A stretch of DNA of 6,364 nt from Kiritimatiellia bacterium (lineage in GTDB: Bacteria; Verrucomicrobiota; Kiritimatiellia; RFP12; UBA1067): assembly GCA_017385345.1 (NCBI GenBank), contig JAFNRY010000067.1, positions 1 to 6,364 of the forward strand, in the 5' to 3' direction. The notes under the pieces were generated by a model, which saw nothing but the letters and a program-made list of their open reading frames with translations, had not been told where the DNA came from and did not search any database. A program made the position numbers and the translations under genes. Shown here piece after piece: positions 6,052 through 6,364 of this stretch. The number at the start of each line of letters is the position of its first letter. The first letter of the stretch is position 1.

Positions 6052-6364
6052 TCACTGATTCGCGTTTGTTCGTTTCGCTTCGCCGGAGGCTATCGAAACA
6101 AGATCGTCCGTTATCTGCCTTGCGAGGTCGGCGGCCAGCCGGCCCGAGGCGTCCCTTTCGCCCGTAAGCGTGTCGTCGTTCGAGAGGAAGGTGGTTCTCG
6201 CCTTGTATTTGCGGCCGTCGGCCGCGACGCGGCCGGACTTCGAATCTATGAAACTGACCGTGGCGACGGCCGTGAAAAGATGTTCCCTGTTGCGCGCTCC
6301 CGTGCGCCGCTCGTAGGTGACGGTCGAGGAGGAGGCGTTCTTCACTACGCCTCTTATCTCCCAC
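6052..6364 (-). CDS. LptE-like LPS-assembly lipoprotein, C-terminal part (5' end outside window)
   Basis: The frame stays open to the right window edge and gives the last 103 residues. The order of elements fits the LptE fold: a beta strand (WEIRGVVKNASSSTVTYERR), a long strand pair (HLFTAVATVSFIDSKSGRV, then YKARTTFLSNDD), and a final amphipathic helix with ASGRLAADLARQITDDLVS (about 72-90) before a polar tail. LptE plugs the LptD barrel that inserts lipopolysaccharide into the outer membrane. LptE sequences are poorly conserved, so this rests on pattern rather than signature residues; other small lipoproteins with a similar strand-strand-helix ending remain possible. The lipoprotein signal, if any, lies outside the window. 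A GTG at 6345 with AGAGG just upstream could give a 97-residue protein, but the open frame and strand pattern before it favour a longer gene. It is the first visible gene of the leftward cluster. Confidence 0.55.
   Translation of the reverse strand, partial: WEIRGVVKNASSSTVTYERRTGARNREHLFTAVATVSFIDSKSGRVAADGRKYKARTTFLSNDDTLTGERDASGRLAADLARQITDDLVSIASGEAKRTNANQ

Noticed and set aside
6038..6364. Alternative - strand frame of 108 codons over the right edge
   Set aside because: Very Arg/Gly-rich and without strand or helix pattern. The frame ending at 6052 gives a credible lipoprotein-like sequence and fits the operon spacing.
1..6364. CRISPR array, insertion sequence, prophage, defence system or toxin-antitoxin pair
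   Set aside because: No regular direct repeats, terminal inverted repeats, transposase or nuclease motifs were seen on either strand. The genes are envelope, DNA-uptake, tRNA and scaffold functions.

Overview
The window is GC-rich Gram-negative bacterial DNA. It carries an outer-membrane FadL-type transporter, an apparent LptE-like lipopolysaccharide-assembly lipoprotein, and a large repetitive surface protein. The surface protein has a Listeria-Bacteroides-type repeat followed by 'GYG'-type beta repeats. From memory of such proteins, this points to the Verrucomicrobiota/Kiritimatiellota/Lentisphaerota group, probably an uncultured, possibly gut-associated member. That placement is an inference from protein style, not a measured result.

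Left part (1-1726, + strand). The window opens inside the 3' end of a secreted or surface protein gene, which stops at 1242 and is followed by a textbook intrinsic terminator. After it lies an orphan reading frame (about 1320-1577) that looks like the C-terminal tail of another surface protein and has no credible start, so it is probably a gene remnant. A second hairpin (1606-1634) follows, with T-rich sequence on both sides and the better tail on the minus strand. A clear promoter then leads into the next gene.

Middle (1727-4277). An OMPP1/FadL-family porin gene (+) and dprA (-) are convergent and overlap by 9 bp. No intrinsic terminator is visible at their junction. The strong hairpins sit at the far ends: one before the porin promoter, and one (4111-4147) just upstream of dprA and facing the porin's direction. 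This layout would allow long mutually antisense transcripts. A tRNA-Glu(UUC) gene with encoded CCA follows. Its promoter shares a 16-base core and an identical 18-bp spacer with the porin promoter.

Right part (4300-6364, - strand). A tight cluster reads leftward: an LptE-like lipoprotein (cut by the window edge), a 101-residue stand-alone Lrp/AsnC ligand-binding domain without a helix-turn-helix, and a 462-residue cytoplasmic TPR protein. The first two are 7 bp apart, with the second gene's Shine-Dalgarno overlapping the first gene's stop codon. The cluster ends 22 bp from the tRNA, again convergent and without an evident terminator.

The window holds no CRISPR array, insertion sequence, phage gene or recognisable defence system. 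The points most worth a second look are the interlocked porin/dprA pair, the shared promoter, the DNA-binding-less Lrp domain, and the orphan surface-protein tail.
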